Counted from the first letter of the stretch, positions 47,111 to 59,660 are shown. The stretch: 64,000 bases of DNA from Dillenia suffruticosa (GCA_033439265.1 JAVTVX010000026.1:2035501-2099500), one strand, 5' to 3'. A program made the numbers and translations. Notes: generated by a model not told the origin, from the letters alone.

Positions 47111-48365
47111 CAACATTTTACTCCCTTGCACTCTTGACAAAGGTCCTTCATCCTGAACTAGTGGGGAAAAGGGTTATTACTCCCTTTCTGTCTTAATCAG
47201 CAATAGTTGAACCTCAACCAATCTTTTTGGTCATCTTTGCAGCATAGAAACACATTGATAAGCACATTCCCAGTCGAACTAGACTGCTCACTGCTTGTGG
47301 GATTTCCTTGAATCAGAAGTGCTTGATCCCCATTCCTTGCTATGAATACTCATTTGATTCTCAACTTATAGAGATGCCTCATCTTTATTTTCTCCACCCC
47401 TCATCCCTCACTTCTTAAATCTTGTGTTTTTATTTTTTTAATGATACCAGTAACATAATACAGGCACGGAAAAAATTGTTCTTAGTCCTTTGATCCCAAT
47501 AAATCTTTTATTTCTTTAACTTATCTTTTTTCTTGAGACTACTTTTTTTCTTCCTTTTTTTAAGATAAGGTCGTTGTACATTATAAATCACCAATATGCT
47601 TGATTTAGAGAATATAATTTTTGCCTTTTTTATTTAACATTTCTCTATGCTTTTACTTGATATTTCAATAAAATGGAGAATGTTGTGATCCATGCCTAAT
47701 TATTTGAATGTCCTGAGGATTTAAGATAAAGTCCCGATTTTAACAACTTTGGGATAAAAAAAACAGATGTTCCAACGGTTCTACATGTGAGGAATGCTAA
47801 TAGACACTGTAGAAGCATATATGCATATCCACATCAAGAATCCTGGATACTCGAGGCAGTGTTTACAATTTTTCACATTCCTTTTGGAAACAAGATACTG
47901 CTCAGAATTTAGTTATTTATTTATTTTTTTGGTTCAATTAAAATAGCAATTAAGGGATATTTTATAATTCATTTATTTAATTGTTTTTGGGGTGAGAATT
48001 GGAATCACAAGTAGTGTGGATGATATGTATTTATACTTGTTATTCAAGTAAACCTGTCTGCAAATAAAAATTATAGTTACTTCCTTTATAATACTTACTC
48101 TGCTTACCCAGTTTCATTTCCCTGGTTGTGCTTACTCTTAAATCCGTGTTTGGCATAGCTTTCATTGTCAAAATTCATATCTTTCATATGTAACTGTATT
48201 TTGCATTACAGTGTTACAGCCATGTTTTACCTATGTTGTTTCCCTTTTTCAACCTTAAGAATGATTCCTTGTCGATGTAGTTATCAATGTATTGCCTAAT
48301 CTCCAAATCCATGTCTATGCTAGTTACAGGCACATAGATTCTAGATGACTAGTTATATGAAAGGA
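47111..48365. other. Intergenic, no gene seen
   Basis: AT-rich sequence with no recognisable coding or RNA gene. Confidence 0.4.
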
Positions 48366-48487
48366 ATTCTTGTGATATTACTATTTTTTTGGGGTAAATA
48401 GGAAACTTCAAATTCGAAACCTTAATGAGGGGAAGGGGTGACGGTGCCGATTAAGCTTTAGTTCATTGGCATTCTTGTGATATTACT
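48366..48487 (-). mobile_element. Short tRNA-type SINE with 17-bp target duplication
   Basis: ATTCTTGTGATATTACT occurs at 48366-48382 and 48471-48487. The 88 bp between them, read on the minus strand, begins GCCAATGAACTAAAGC, contains an A-box-like TAAAGCTTAATCGG and a B-box-like GGTTTCGAATTTG, and ends in an A-rich tail (CCCCAAAAAAATAG). This is the layout of a tRNA-related plant SINE, here shorter than most. Confidence 0.75.
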
Positions 48488-49355
48488 GTGGTAACACGTC
48501 ATATCATCGGTGGAATTAAAACTGGGTAATATCATTTGCTATAGACTTCTCCATCAAAATTGTGGACCTTAAGGTATATTCTAGCTTATGATCCTTGTAT
48601 CAAATATTTCCCAGTGTTTTAATCATCACAGGGACATTCTAGTAAATATTGAAATCAATTGTAGCATATTCATCTGGTTTATCAAACTTTGGATGTTGCT
48701 ATACATTTTTTATTGCACTGGTCTACTGATTGAACCCCTCAACCGACCAAAGAAAAAGGATCCTTTATACATTTTCGTACCAGTTTTCCTCTTTACATTG
48801 TCAAAGTTATGTCTATCGAAATTCAAAAATTTTAGTGGAATCTTTTGTTGAGTAGAATATGACAGGAATTTAAAATCAAATCTTTTAGAACATAGATAGG
48901 GTCTAGAACTACTTAGTGGTTGCATATGGACGCAGGTCACAGAAATATAATTAAAAGAACAATAGCAATTAAGAGATTTAGCTAAACAAAACTTGGAGAG
49001 ATAGGTGCAAAAAACCCAAAATTAATTGTGCACTTCTACTTCTGATTGTCAACAAATATCTGGAACAATGAAAGTGAAAGCTTCATGTTGTACTCCTACG
49101 CTTTGGCCTGGTAACCCTTTTGGTCCCAAATTTGTATTCAGTTTCTATAATTGTTTGCATATGCCAAACCTGAGTGTGGCCATATCAAGGTTGATTCCAA
49201 GTGGCGAATGTGTTTTTCCTTCAATAATTTTTGCATTTCATTTTTACTAAACATCATGTCAAGAGTTGAAAGTTTGGGTTTGGGTATATCAATCATATTG
49301 TGGTTATGATCTTTTATATTCATCACTCGTGTTCAACAAAGTCTTAAGTGCTCTT
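48488..49355. other. Intergenic, no gene seen
   Basis: AT-rich flank of the copia element. Its last five bases, CTCTT, are the probable (diverged) left target duplication. Confidence 0.4.
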
Positions 49356-49652
49356 TGTCAATTTTTGTCCGAATTAATTTGTTCTCCTCTATTATTTCAT
49401 ATATATATATATATATATAGAAAATTGTATAGAAATAATTCCAGAAAAGTTTTTAAATTACAATCGTAATCTATTCTTATTCCAAATCTGTTTACTATAA
49501 TTTTGTACATTGATATGATTGAGCAGATGATGGAATCTCTTTAATTTCTGAATTGATTTATAAATCGATAAAATCTCTTGATTTCTGAATTGATTTTCTC
49601 AATTTGAATTTGATTCGTTTATTGATTCTGTTGATTGAATCTTCTACTAACA
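49356..49652 (-). repeat. Copia 3' LTR
   Basis: 297 bp, TG..CA ends on either strand (TGTCAATTTTTG..CTACTAACA). It carries a short (AT)n expansion absent from the partner LTR and aligns along its length with 53477-53762 with many differences, so the insertion is old. Confidence 0.85.
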
Positions 49653-49679
49653 TTCCCTTCTCAAATTGATGCTGCTGAT

Positions 49680-50900
49680 CAAGAAGCATCAATTTGTTTG
49701 AGAAACTGGTGATGTGGCCGAGGTAGTGCCTTAGGATATCGCCAGTTGAACATCTGAGGTAATATGTGGTAGTAATATAATCTAATTCTTAAAAATTTCA
49801 CAAATAGAATAACAATCCGCTTTAATGTGCTTGGTGCGTTCATGAAAAACATGATTAGCAGTAATCTCAATAGCATTAGTATTATCTGCGTAAAGAGGTG
49901 TGAGACCGGATTGAGAAAATCCAATTTCAGTCAATAAATCACAAAACCAAATCATCTCAAATAAACAATAGATATAGCACGATATTCAAATTCGGTGGAA
50001 GATTTTGGATATCCAACCTTGTTTTTTACTTTTCCAAGAAATGAACACAGAGCCAAGAAACATACATCAATCAGTAACAAAGTGTTGAGTGTCGGGGTAA
50101 CTTCCCCAATCAGCATCACTGTAACCAATTAATCAAGGGAGGATCTAACAAGAAAAAATAAGCTATGACTAGAAATACCCTTCAAGTAGCAGATGATACG
50201 ATGAACAACAACTAAGTGAAGCTGTCGAGGGATGTTCATAAACTGATTGACTTGTTGAACAACGAAAGAAATGTCGGGACATGTAATTGTCAAATAATTA
50301 AGGTTTCTGACCAACTGATAATAGAACATAGGATTAAGAAGGTCACCCCTCCTGACTAAATTTTACATTAACCTTAAGAGGGGTGTCAACAGGAAAAGGA
50401 GATTAAAGTCCAGCTAAAGAGATCAAGTCTTGTGTATATTTATGTTGATGCAAAAAATACCCTTAGGTCCAAACATACCTCAACACCCAAGAAATAGTGG
50501 AGAGAACAAAAATCCTTCATATGAAAGAAGCTTGGAGCTACTATTTAAGCTATTGGAAGCCATTGGATCAAAACAATATCTGTTTAAGCTGCTGTTTCAG
50601 CTTGACAGAATACACTCACAACCAATGGGTTTAATACTAGGAAGGCATGGAACAATGTCCCTAGTATGATGTTCTTGAAGTTCTTGGAGCTCATCTTGCA
50701 TGGATTGTTTCCAACACACATGTTGGGTTACCTGAGAATAGCAAGTAGGAATAGCAATGCTCGATATACATTAAGAGATGTATGTAGGAACCCATACCTA
50801 TGTGGTGGATGACAGACACGTCTAGATCTTCGAGATGCCATAGGTACAGGGTCAAGTGTTGGATTAGCATCAGAAGGAGTTAAAGTGGTTTTACATCTTT
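49680..50900 (-). pseudogene. Copia RT/RNase H remnant
   Basis: RNase H pieces are near 49680-49990 (TPLYADNTNAIEITANHVFHERTKH). The RT end is near 50329-50140 (LNYLTITCPDISFVVQQVNQ, then YLKG). The RT start is near 50700-50620 (QDELQELQEHHT, PIGCE). Between about 50480 and 50610 the catalytic palm, including the YVDD box, is absent: the sequence jumps from the RT N-terminus to FLGVEV. This is an internal deletion relative to intact copia elements. Confidence 0.7.
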
Positions 50901-50949
50901 TATAAAAAACACATAGTTTGAAATGCTCAATAGAACATGGAACATTATC

Positions 50950-52000
50950 AAAGTGAGGAAGTATAGCAGGAATAGTAGGAAAGACCATATTAGACTGAAA
51001 AAATAGTGATTCTCAATGAAAATCATATTTCGAGAGGTACGAAAACGATTAGCAGTAGTATCATAACATACAAATCCCTTTTGAGTAGTAACGTGACCCA
51101 GAAACGCACACTTAATAGCTTGAGCACTATGTTTGTGATATTCAGTAGATGGTAAGTGCACAAAACACACGCATCCAAAAATATGAAGAGTGTGATAACC
51201 AAAATGAGTGTTTTAGAGATGAAAAAAAGGTAAGTCAAAGTTCAAGACCTGAGATGGGAGAAAATTAATCAGATAGACAGCTGTGGATATGGTTTCAACC
51301 CAAAGCCAAAGGGGAATAGAAGATTCAAGTAGTAAGGTACGAACGTTCAATAAATGTCGATACTTGTATTTAGTAACACTATTCTGTTGAGATGTGTAAG
51401 AACAAGAGTGCTATGAAATAAAACCTTTGAATTGTAAGAAAACTTGAAATTCATTTGACATAAATTCTCCCACGGACTCAGATCGTAAGATCTTGATACT
51501 AGTATAAAATTGGTTCTCAACATATGATAAGAAACTTTGAAACATGAAAAAGATCTCAGCTTTAAAGTGAAAAAAATAAATCCAAATAAATCGATTGTGG
51601 TTATCAATAAATGTCATGAAATATTTGTGATTTGTATGAGAGAATACAAGAGAAACACCCAAACATCACTATGAATAATATTAAAACACTTATCTGCATG
51701 ATAACCAGCCTAAGGAAATTGTAGGATCTTACTCTTAATAAGTTTACACGTAAAGCAGTCAAAAATTAAAGAGATTGATTTTTATTGTCCAAGAATACAT
51801 ATTTCAATAAGTGAGAAAAAATAAGCAGATTAGGATGGTCCAAACATTTATGTCAGATCTCACTTCGATTTGTTATAATGTTACAAGTCAAAGAGAAAAT
51901 ACTAGGACTAAGGAAATGTATGGGAAACAATCCTCCCACTTTAGGTCCCTTCACGATCACTTTTCTGAACCCTTGATTCTACACAAGACAACCATTACGA
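50950..52000 (-). pseudogene. Copia integrase remnant
   Basis: Integrase core phrases on the minus strand, in several frames: FIDNHNRFIWIYFF near 51610-51570, LRSESVGEFMSNEFQ near 51495-51450 and KCAFLGHVTTQKGFVCYD near 51115-51060 (the region just before the RT). The order is right for copia, and stops and frame changes are frequent. Confidence 0.7.
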
Positions 52001-52449
52001 GATAAATGCACATTATAATTGTTATCTATCTATTGATTAATTGAAATTAAACTAGATGAAAGCTTAGGGGATACAAACACATTACGAAAAGATGAATCGA
52101 TATCCTCAACAATAGTAATAGGAAGAGAACTATCATCTGCAATTTGAATATGTTGTATACCACAATAGGGTTGAACATTATGCAAATAATCAAAAATAGC
52201 AGTCATGATTCGAAACTGCAGAGTCAACAAACCAAGGTTGAAGAGTGTTTAGTCTTCCCTTGAATACCCAAGGTAGAGAATGCTGAGATAATCATTTGTT
52301 GCACCATTTCTGGAGTCAAGACAACTTAATTAGAGACTATTGGAAGTGTTGTCATGGGGCCCTGACCTGTTGGCTCTGTACGGGAAGAGGAATGAATCGC
52401 TGCATGGAAGGCTTTGGTTGGGCAGTTTTTTGTTTGTGTTGGATATTTT

Positions 52450-53220
52450 TTAATAATATGACCATATTGCTTGTAGTAGGTATTGGATTTCAGCTACAAT
52501 TTTGAGCAAGATGCCCAAAATCATTTCACGAATAGCACTTTCATATCTCTTCCTTTTCTTTTCCCTTGAACATCGTAAGTAACTGTTACAGCCTCTGAGG
52601 TGAGTTTGTCTTGTGTCATAATGTTTTGAGTGATTAATCATTGCTCTTCTCAAAATAATTCACCAACACACAACCAAAGAAGGAATTGGATCTTTGTTCA
52701 ACAAAATAGCCCTTGTAATTCCAAATTCTAGTCTAAGTTTCATGACAAACTGAACCCGTTGACTAGTGTCATGAACTTCTTTTTCGAGGGCAAACAGTGC
52801 CTCTTGTGATACTTTATCATGTATAATGGTTGAATGTTCTGTCTATAAATTGAGAAAACCAGAATAATATTCTTAAATTGAAAGATTATCTTGGCTATAA
52901 TTTGTAATGTTCACCTCCAATTGAAAACGGTTTGCATTGTTGTCGTGATTGTAAATATGTTTCAAATATTCCCACATCTCTTTGATTGTTGTAAAGGAGC
53001 GCAAATCATTGACCAAAGGTGGTTTAATAGATCCCTGAATCTAGAAAATAATCTGAACATCCTTTGTCTACCATGTAACAAGGCTAGCTTTGTCATTTGG
53101 TTCAATAAAAGACCCATCAATATGATCTCACAATCCTTTGTTTGATATACATCCTGAATTGAAACTTTCAAATCGAATAGTTCTTTCTACTGAATCGAAC
53201 AGAGAAATTTTTGGTTGCCA
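52450..53220 (-). pseudogene. Copia gag remnant
   Basis: A possible original start ATG at 53220 (MATKNFSVRFSRKNYS) follows the primer-binding site by about 250 bp. Gag polyprotein (UBN2-type) phrases follow in broken frames: TFGQ..FALLYNNQRDVG, RFQLEVNI, QEALFALEKEV. No zinc knuckle was seen. Confidence 0.6.
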
Positions 53221-53476
53221 TAGTGATCCCAAAAAAGAGCTTAAAAGTGTGTAAAAAAAATTATAACCCTTTGAAATGAAAACCAGAACATGTGATCTGA
53301 AAGTAATTCCATAATCAAAACTACCGAAATCAAAGGAGAAGATTAAATATTCAAGATCCCTTAGGGCTAAAGCAAGGACACTAGAGTCCTTAGGAGTGAA
53401 CCAAAGATATTTGAGAGCCCCTAGGGCTAAAACAAGGATATGACTGTTTAGATTGTGGTAGAAAGCTATGATATCA

Positions 53477-53762
53477 TGTCAATTTTTGTCAAAGTCAATT
53501 TCTTCTCCTTTATTATTCCAAATATATAGAAAATTGTATAAGAATAATTTAGGAAAACTTTTTTAAATTATAATCATGGTATGCTCTTATTCCGAATTTG
53601 TATATTCTAATTTTGTACATAGTATGATTGATCAAATAGATGGAATCCTTTTGATTTCTGAATTGATTTACAAATTAATGAAATCCCTTAATTTTCAAAT
53701 TAACGTTTTCAATTTGATCTTGATTTCTTGATTAGTTTCGTTGATTGAATCTCCTATTAACA
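53477..53762 (-). repeat. Copia 5' LTR
   Basis: 286 bp, begins TGTCAATTTTTGTC and ends CCTATTAACA on the plus strand. Partner of 49356-49652. Confidence 0.85.
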
Positions 53763-53771
53763 CTTTTCATC

Positions 53772-54571
53772 TGTTGGAGGTGGGTTTAGACTCTACAAAT
53801 AGTAGCTCCTTTGATTTGAGAATGGAGACGAAGTCGACGTAGTTCTTCTCTTGCTCCGTGGAAGTGTACCTGCAAAAGACCATTGGAGTTTGGTTCGGTG
53901 GAGAAAACTCCGATACTCAAGTAGGGAATTTGTAAAAAGAAGAGAAAAACAGACTAGAGAGAGTTGCGTACTCGTCCTCTGTTCTTGTGTGTTTTTTTTT
54001 TTGTTGGGTTTTAGAACATATCTAGCTAATTGTTGATGCAGGGTATATATAACATGTATGTAGGGTAAGTCTAATATTAGTTTAGGAGTAGAAACCCTAT
54101 ACAAGGGTATTGAGAATCTTCTAAGATTGTCATGATTATAGTCAAAGATCCATAGGAGATTTAGTATGCTGTCGACTAAGGGAAGCTTTAATTGCCATGG
54201 AGGCTTCCTGCCTTATTGGGAGTAATTGTTGAGATGTTTCCTAATGAAAAGAGTTTTTTCCGGGAGGAAAGAAGATGCGCATCCGATTAAGGAAGGTTTA
54301 AATTTACCAAAGATTTACTTCCTTAATGGTTGGCTTCAGGCTGTATCTATTGTGTAATGGAATAAATTATGCTTGTAGCGATGGAACATGTTCACCAAGG
54401 AGCGGAGTGACCGGGGAGCTCAAGCACCGAGAGTTGAGATGATTGAGAGGGCGCTTGGCCTATAAACTATAAGCGTGCCTAGTGAATTTAAAGACGGAAT
54501 AACCTAAGGGCTTGAGTAATGGTCTTATGATAACGGTCTTATATAATGGGCTGTTAGACCATGTATCATCA
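53772..54571 (-). repeat. Gypsy 3' LTR
   Basis: 800 bp, TGTTGG..ATCATCA on the plus strand. It aligns end to end with 60273-61075 with frequent substitutions and small indels. A (T)n run sits mid-LTR near 53990-54001. Confidence 0.88.
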
Positions 54572-55845
54572 ATTGTCCTCCCACTCCTAAGGCTAGTCCG
54601 GAGGAGTAGTATTAGGAGTAGAGTTAGGATGTTGGGAGTTATGTGACTTGAAAGTTGTGGTGTAAATAAGTGGAAACAATTTTGGATTAGTGGAAAAAAT
54701 GCAAAAATAGAACCGTCACGGGAGTGGGTGCATTAAATGCAATTGGCATTGATATTTTGAAGCGAAAAAGTTGGAGGTGCATTTAATGGGGAACAGAGTG
54801 CTTAAGTTTCGAAGCATGCCATTTCATCTTTTGAAAATGGCTACAAGTAGCGAATCATTGTGGTTGGCTTTCTTCAATTCATTAGATGGGCTGTGAGAGA
54901 ATAGGTTTTTGGTTCATAGCTGTTGACAAAGTATGTGAAAATTAGAGGTTGTGGGTGGTTTTTCATCTTTGTAACACTTAGTATCAATGATTTGAAAATG
55001 AGGGGTTTTGTATGGTGGTTCTTCTGCGCTCCACCATTGGGACGTTTGAAAGAACATATAGGTTCTATCGACATGTGATTTCATTAATTATCGGTATTGC
55101 CAAGACGAGGTCCCATTACATTATTGGAGAATCCAATACTGTGGTGGCCCGTGGTGGTGGTCTCAAGGGACCTTGTAGTGGGTGTAAGTGCCTTCTCCTT
55201 TTTGTATTCCAAATTAAGAGGAGGAGGAGTCTATCCCATGTGAGGTCTAACGGAGACGGCCGAGCACCGGGTGCAACAGGTGGCTGATATTGGTTTGATT
55301 ATTCTCAGCGCCTTTGCGCCCAGATGTAAAGAGAATGAGGGAGCTTATACTTAGCGCGGATTGTCTTTTTAGAGAATAAAGAGGATTGGAGAAATTGATG
55401 TTGAGAAAAGGGCTCATTGAGTTCCTCCCCTTTCTCTACATTTCATTTTTCCTATGTTTCTAATACCCTGAACCTTGTGTTCTTAATATGTATAAAGATT
55501 TGGTATATGTATTCTTGTATGAGTTCTGAGTCGTTATGTAAAAGTGCTATTAATGAATAAATAAAAGAAATTTTCTTTTTACTTGATCATTGTGTTGCTT
55601 ATTTCAGTTGGTAGATTTGGATGTCTAATCCTTTGGCTTTTGTTCCTCATGAGTTTTACTGTGAAACTGCTTGTAGTCCGGCGTATAATTGCTTGGTAGT
55701 TAAAAATTTGGTACTTGTGGCTTTTGTTATAAATTTTTTTAATATCCCTTTATTGTGTTTTGTTGAAATTGCCCATGAGCACAATGTTATCGAGAAGCTT
55801 AGAGAAAATTCAAGGTTGTTATGCGATTGTTTTTATTGCACCGAT
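54572..55845 (-). other. Gypsy 3' non-coding internal region
   Basis: Between the polypurine tract and the tandem array. No gene recognised on either strand. Long non-coding 3' regions are usual in Tat-type elements. Confidence 0.5.
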
Positions 55846-56262
55846 TGTATTTTGAGGCATTGCGCCTTAGATTTGTATAGCGTATCGGGCATTGCACCGA
55901 TGATACTTGGAGGCGTTGCACCTGAGGTTTGTGTAGTGTATCGGGTGTTGCACCGACGATACTTAGAGGTGTTGCGTTTGAGATTTTTGAAGCGTATCGG
56001 GCATTGCATCGACATTGCATCGACGATATTCAGAGGCATTGCGCTTGAGGTTTGTAAAGTGTATCAAGTGTTGCGCCGACGATACTCAGAGGTATTGTGT
56101 CTAAGTTTGTGAAGTGTGTCAAGAGTTGCATCAACGATATTCGGAGGTGCTACGCCTGAGATTTGTGAAGTGTATTGGTCGTTGCGTCGACGATACTCGG
56201 AGATGTTGCGTCTGAAATTTGTGAAGTGTATCGGGTACTGCGTCGATGATATTCGGAGGGAC
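55846..56262 (-). repeat. 56-bp tandem repeat array, about 7.5 copies
   Basis: The marker GATA[C/T]T[N]G/AGAGG recurs with starts at about 55902, 55958, 56025, 56081, 56136, 56192 and 56248: spacings of 56, 67, 56, 55, 56 and 56 bp. The 67-bp step contains a local 11-bp duplication (GACATTGCATC). Each unit holds a GTATCGGG..TTGC.CCGACGATAC inverted motif, so GTATC and GATAC pair within the unit. It lies inside the gypsy element. Confidence 0.85.
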
Positions 56263-56459
56263 GTTTATATATCCGAGATAGTGTGCCTATCAAGCGGGGC
56301 TGATTCCACCACAGGGAAAATGGTAAATTGTAGGTGAACGGTGAATGCATGAAAACCATAATGTTATTATTGATAAATTATAAGACAATTCATAGTTAGA
56401 ATAATATATTCTATTGACGGTAAATATGCAGATTCTTAGAGTCCCATGTACAGGGTGTA

Positions 56460-57420
56460 ATTGAGTCATTTAGATGGTCCAGTCTATTGGTCCAGGCCGA
56501 ACCACCGAACGTATTCGGTCTGGACCTTCCCAATCAGACGTGAGCTTGCCTCCTTGTTGGGGTTGTCTTATGGCCTCTACCTGTCGGAGCACTACGTCTT
56601 CTGGCCTAAAGATCTTGGCCCTAACTCTTCTGTTGTAGTATCGGGCCATTTGTTGCTGGTATGCCACCATTCGTGCACATGCAGTTTCTCTCAATTTTGA
56701 TAGAAGGTCCAATTGTTCTTGCAGGGGCGGGCTCGTTCAGCTCCGATTGATATTGTTCTGCTCGCAAAGAGTGGATTCCTATTTCAACAGATAACACTAC
56801 TTTCAAATGATAGGTGAGGTTGAACAGTGTCTCCCATGTTGCCTTTCTTGGTGTGGTATAGTATGTCTAAAGAATTCTGTGGAGTTCGTTTGCTCATCGA
56901 CCTTTTGCCTCATTCAGGGTGGTTTTGAACTCTTGAAGGATCGTCCTATTTGTTATCTCGGTGAGTCCGATGGACCGTGGGTTAGCGACTGACGTCAAGC
57001 AATGTGGATTTCTAATTTGTCATAGAATTTTTTGAATTGTCTATTGTCAAATTATTTGTCATTATTTGTGATCAGTACTTGAGGTAATCCAAACTTGGTG
57101 ATTATTGATGACCACACGAACTTTTTTATGTTCTTTGTTGTGATTTGGGCCCATGGTTCCACCTCTACTCACTTTGTAAAGTAATCAATTGCGACAATGA
57201 GGAATTTTCATTGTCTTATTGCGTAAGGAAATGGGCCCAATATATCTTTCCCCTATTGCGCAAATGGCCAGGGACTTGATATTGGGTTGGGGAGAGCTCG
57301 GTGGAAGGTTGGTGAGATACCGAAAAGAAGCGTTGACACTTATCACACTTTTTGACGAACGAGTTTGCATCGACTTTCATAGTAGGCCTGTAAAATCCTT
57401 GTCTCAAGACTTTGATGGCC
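56460..57420 (-). pseudogene. Gypsy integrase remnant
   Basis: The zinc-binding part is near 57407-57330 (FVKKCDKCQRF). The catalytic core start is near 57195-57140 (IVAIDYFTKWVEVEPW), and LPQVLITNN is near 57080. The C-terminal region at 56712-56470 reads ARMVAYQQQMARYYNRRVRA and then EDVVLRQVE. Stops interrupt the core. Confidence 0.75.
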
Positions 57421-57599
57421 AGGTTCTATGCACCAAGGTGGTTGCCACATATTCCTTCATGTGTTTCCCTGAGGACGTAGTCTCCTTTGGGAGTTAAACA
57501 TTTAAGGTATGGGTGAGCAAAAGATTTCCGATAGAGAGTTACATTTATGATACGCCTTTTCATTTAATTTTCATTACTTTCGTTTGTAACTTTGGTAGT

Positions 57600-58250
57600 T
57601 GGTCGTTGTTCAAATAAGCTTGTATAGAATCTTTCCAGTTAGACGAGTTGTGGGTTGTCAAAATCTGTTATGGTTCATCGATGCTCGGATAAAGAAGGCT
57701 CTCAATGTATACTCTCTGGCTTGTAGCAACCGAATCCAAAATGGCAAGTTTAGAAAGGATGTCAATTTTAGCATTCTCTGATTTGGGGATCTACTGTATG
57801 TCCACGTTTCTGAATTTGCACATTACTTCTTATAACTTTGTCAAATATTTCACAATCATTGGTTCTCTCGTTTCATAGGTTCCTTCACTTTGTTTTACTA
57901 CAAGCTGATTATCGGTGAATACCTTGATTTCTCGGGCCCCGAGGGATGCCGCGATTTGCAGCCACGTCAAGAGCACCTCATACTCGGTCTGATTATTCAT
58001 GGTTCAAAAATCAAAACGAAGAGTATATTCATTTTTGAAATTGTTAGGGTCCATGGAAATGAGTCTAGCACCACTTTCTGATGAGTTGGAGGATCTATCC
58101 ACATATAGTGTCTAGGCTGGCAATGTGCATTTTTCTGGAGGACTGATGGGTGCCTACCTTGTGTGGTTTGGAAGTGTGCATTCGAGAATGAAATTGGTGA
58201 GTGCCTGAGCTTTGATGGTAGGCCTTCGTTGGCACTTTATGTCGAATTCA
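57600..58250 (-). pseudogene. Gypsy RNase H remnant
   Basis: Near 57998-57860 the minus strand reads NNQTEYEVLLTWLQIAASLG, then FTDNQLVVKQ, which are the NNxAEYEAL and DSQLVVxQ motifs of the RNase H in Tat-type gypsy elements. Flanked by broken frames. Confidence 0.7.
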
Positions 58251-58699
58251 CCAAGTTCGATATTCCATTTGATCAGTCGACTGGTGGTGTCCATCTTCTG
58301 TAAGATTTGCTTTAGCAGTTGATCAGTTAGTGCTTCGATTATATGTGCTTGGAAGTATAGGTGAAGATGCTAGGCAGTTACAACGAGAGCAAAGGTCAAC
58401 TTCTCAATAGATCTATAGTTGATTTATGTTTTCTGGAGGACTTGGCTAACATAGTATACCAGCTTTTGTACATCGGCCTCCTGTCATACTAACATAGAAC
58501 AAAGGACGTGGTTAGAAATAGATAGATAAATATAGATTTTTTCATCAGGGGTAGGTCGGGAGAGCAGCAAAGACAATGGAAGGTATTCTTTAAGCTTGTC
58601 AAAGATAGCCTGTCATTCTCATGTCCATGTGAACTTTCGAGACCTCTTCAAAACATTGAAGAAAGGTTTATACTTTTCTTCAACTTTAGACATGAACTG

Positions 58700-59660
58700 A
58701 CTCAAAGCGGCGATTTATCCCATGAGACATTGCATCTCCTTCAGCGTTTTAGGCGGCGTCATGTCCATGATGGCTTGAATCTTTTTTGAGTTGGATTCGA
58801 TCTCTTGATTTGTGATTAAAAAACTGAGGAATTTACCCGATGTGATCCTAAAGGTGTACTTTACTGAGTTCAATTTCATGTTGTAACGTTCTAGCATCTG
58901 GAATGTCTCCTCCAGGTTTGCCACGTAAGCTTCTAGACTAGTGCTCTTGACTAGCATATCATCAACATAGTCTTCCACATTTTTACTGAGCTATTCGCTG
59001 AAAACTTTATTGACTAGTTTTTGAAAAGTTGCTCCCGCATTTTGTAAATCGAATGACATAACTCTGTAGCAGTAAGAACCAAATTTTATGATGAAACTCG
59101 TCTTCTCTTCGTCCCCTGGGCTTATACAAATCTGATTATACCTGGGATACGCATCCATAAACCTTAAGAGTTGGTGACTGAGGAGTTATCTACAATCTTA
59201 TCGATGTTAGGGAGTGGGTAACTATCTTTCGGGCACACTTTGTCGAGATTGATGAAATCGATGCACATTTTTCACTTGTCGTTTGTCTTTTTTACCATGA
59301 TCACATTGGGTAAACACTCGTGATACTTTATTATCTTGACGAAATCTATTGCCAGAAGTTTTTGTACTTCCTCTTGAATTGCTTATTGACACTTTAGTGC
59401 GAATGCTCTTTTCTTTCGTTTCATAGCCTTATGGCTTAGGTCTACAGTCAATTTATGAATAGTCACCAAGGGGTGGATCTCCACCATATCTTCTGGTGAC
59501 CACGTGAAGACTTTGGAGTGATGACAGAGGCATTCGATAATAGCCTCTCGCAACAGTGAGGGTAAGCGGGCCCCAATTTGAACAGTTTGTTTAGGGATGT
59601 CAGTAATTGAGATCTCAACTACCTTCTTGGCAGGTTGTGGTTTGTTTTTTTGCACACTAT
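58700..59660 (-). pseudogene. Gypsy reverse transcriptase remnant
   Basis: The pre-RT segment is 59655-59383 (LCHHSKVFTWSPEDM, then IHKLTVDL). The RT C-terminal half is 58978-58715, with the box YVDDMLVKS, LNSVKYTF and PPKTLKEMQCLMG. Between them lies frame-broken RT sequence including a YRYNQI-like stretch near 59130. The box itself is intact but the gene is not. Confidence 0.78.

Larger units (their letters stand above)
49356..53762 (-). mobile_element. Degenerate Ty1/copia LTR retrotransposon
   Basis: Two direct LTRs (49356-49652 and 53477-53762) flank internal copia sequence on the minus strand. Next to the 5' LTR (right end) is TGATATCATAGC, a two-mismatch form of the initiator-Met tRNA binding site TGGTATCAGAGC. 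Next to the 3' LTR is a purine tract, GAGAAGGGAA. The gene order gag, integrase, RT/RNase H is as expected. Stops throughout, and the centre of the reverse transcriptase is missing. Target duplication probably CTCTT / CTTTT (4 of 5). Length 4.4 kb, shorter than a typical intact copia element. Confidence 0.88.

Noticed and set aside
48383..48470. Genuine tRNA gene
   Set aside because: The A- and B-box-like words are there, but there is no cloverleaf and the A-rich tail and flanking duplication mark it as a SINE.
55621..56112. 163-residue plus-strand open frame
   Set aside because: It reads through the 56-bp tandem array inside the minus-strand gypsy element and has repeat-derived residues only.
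55846..56262. CRISPR-like array
   Set aside because: The units are contiguous with no unique spacers, in a plant retrotransposon.
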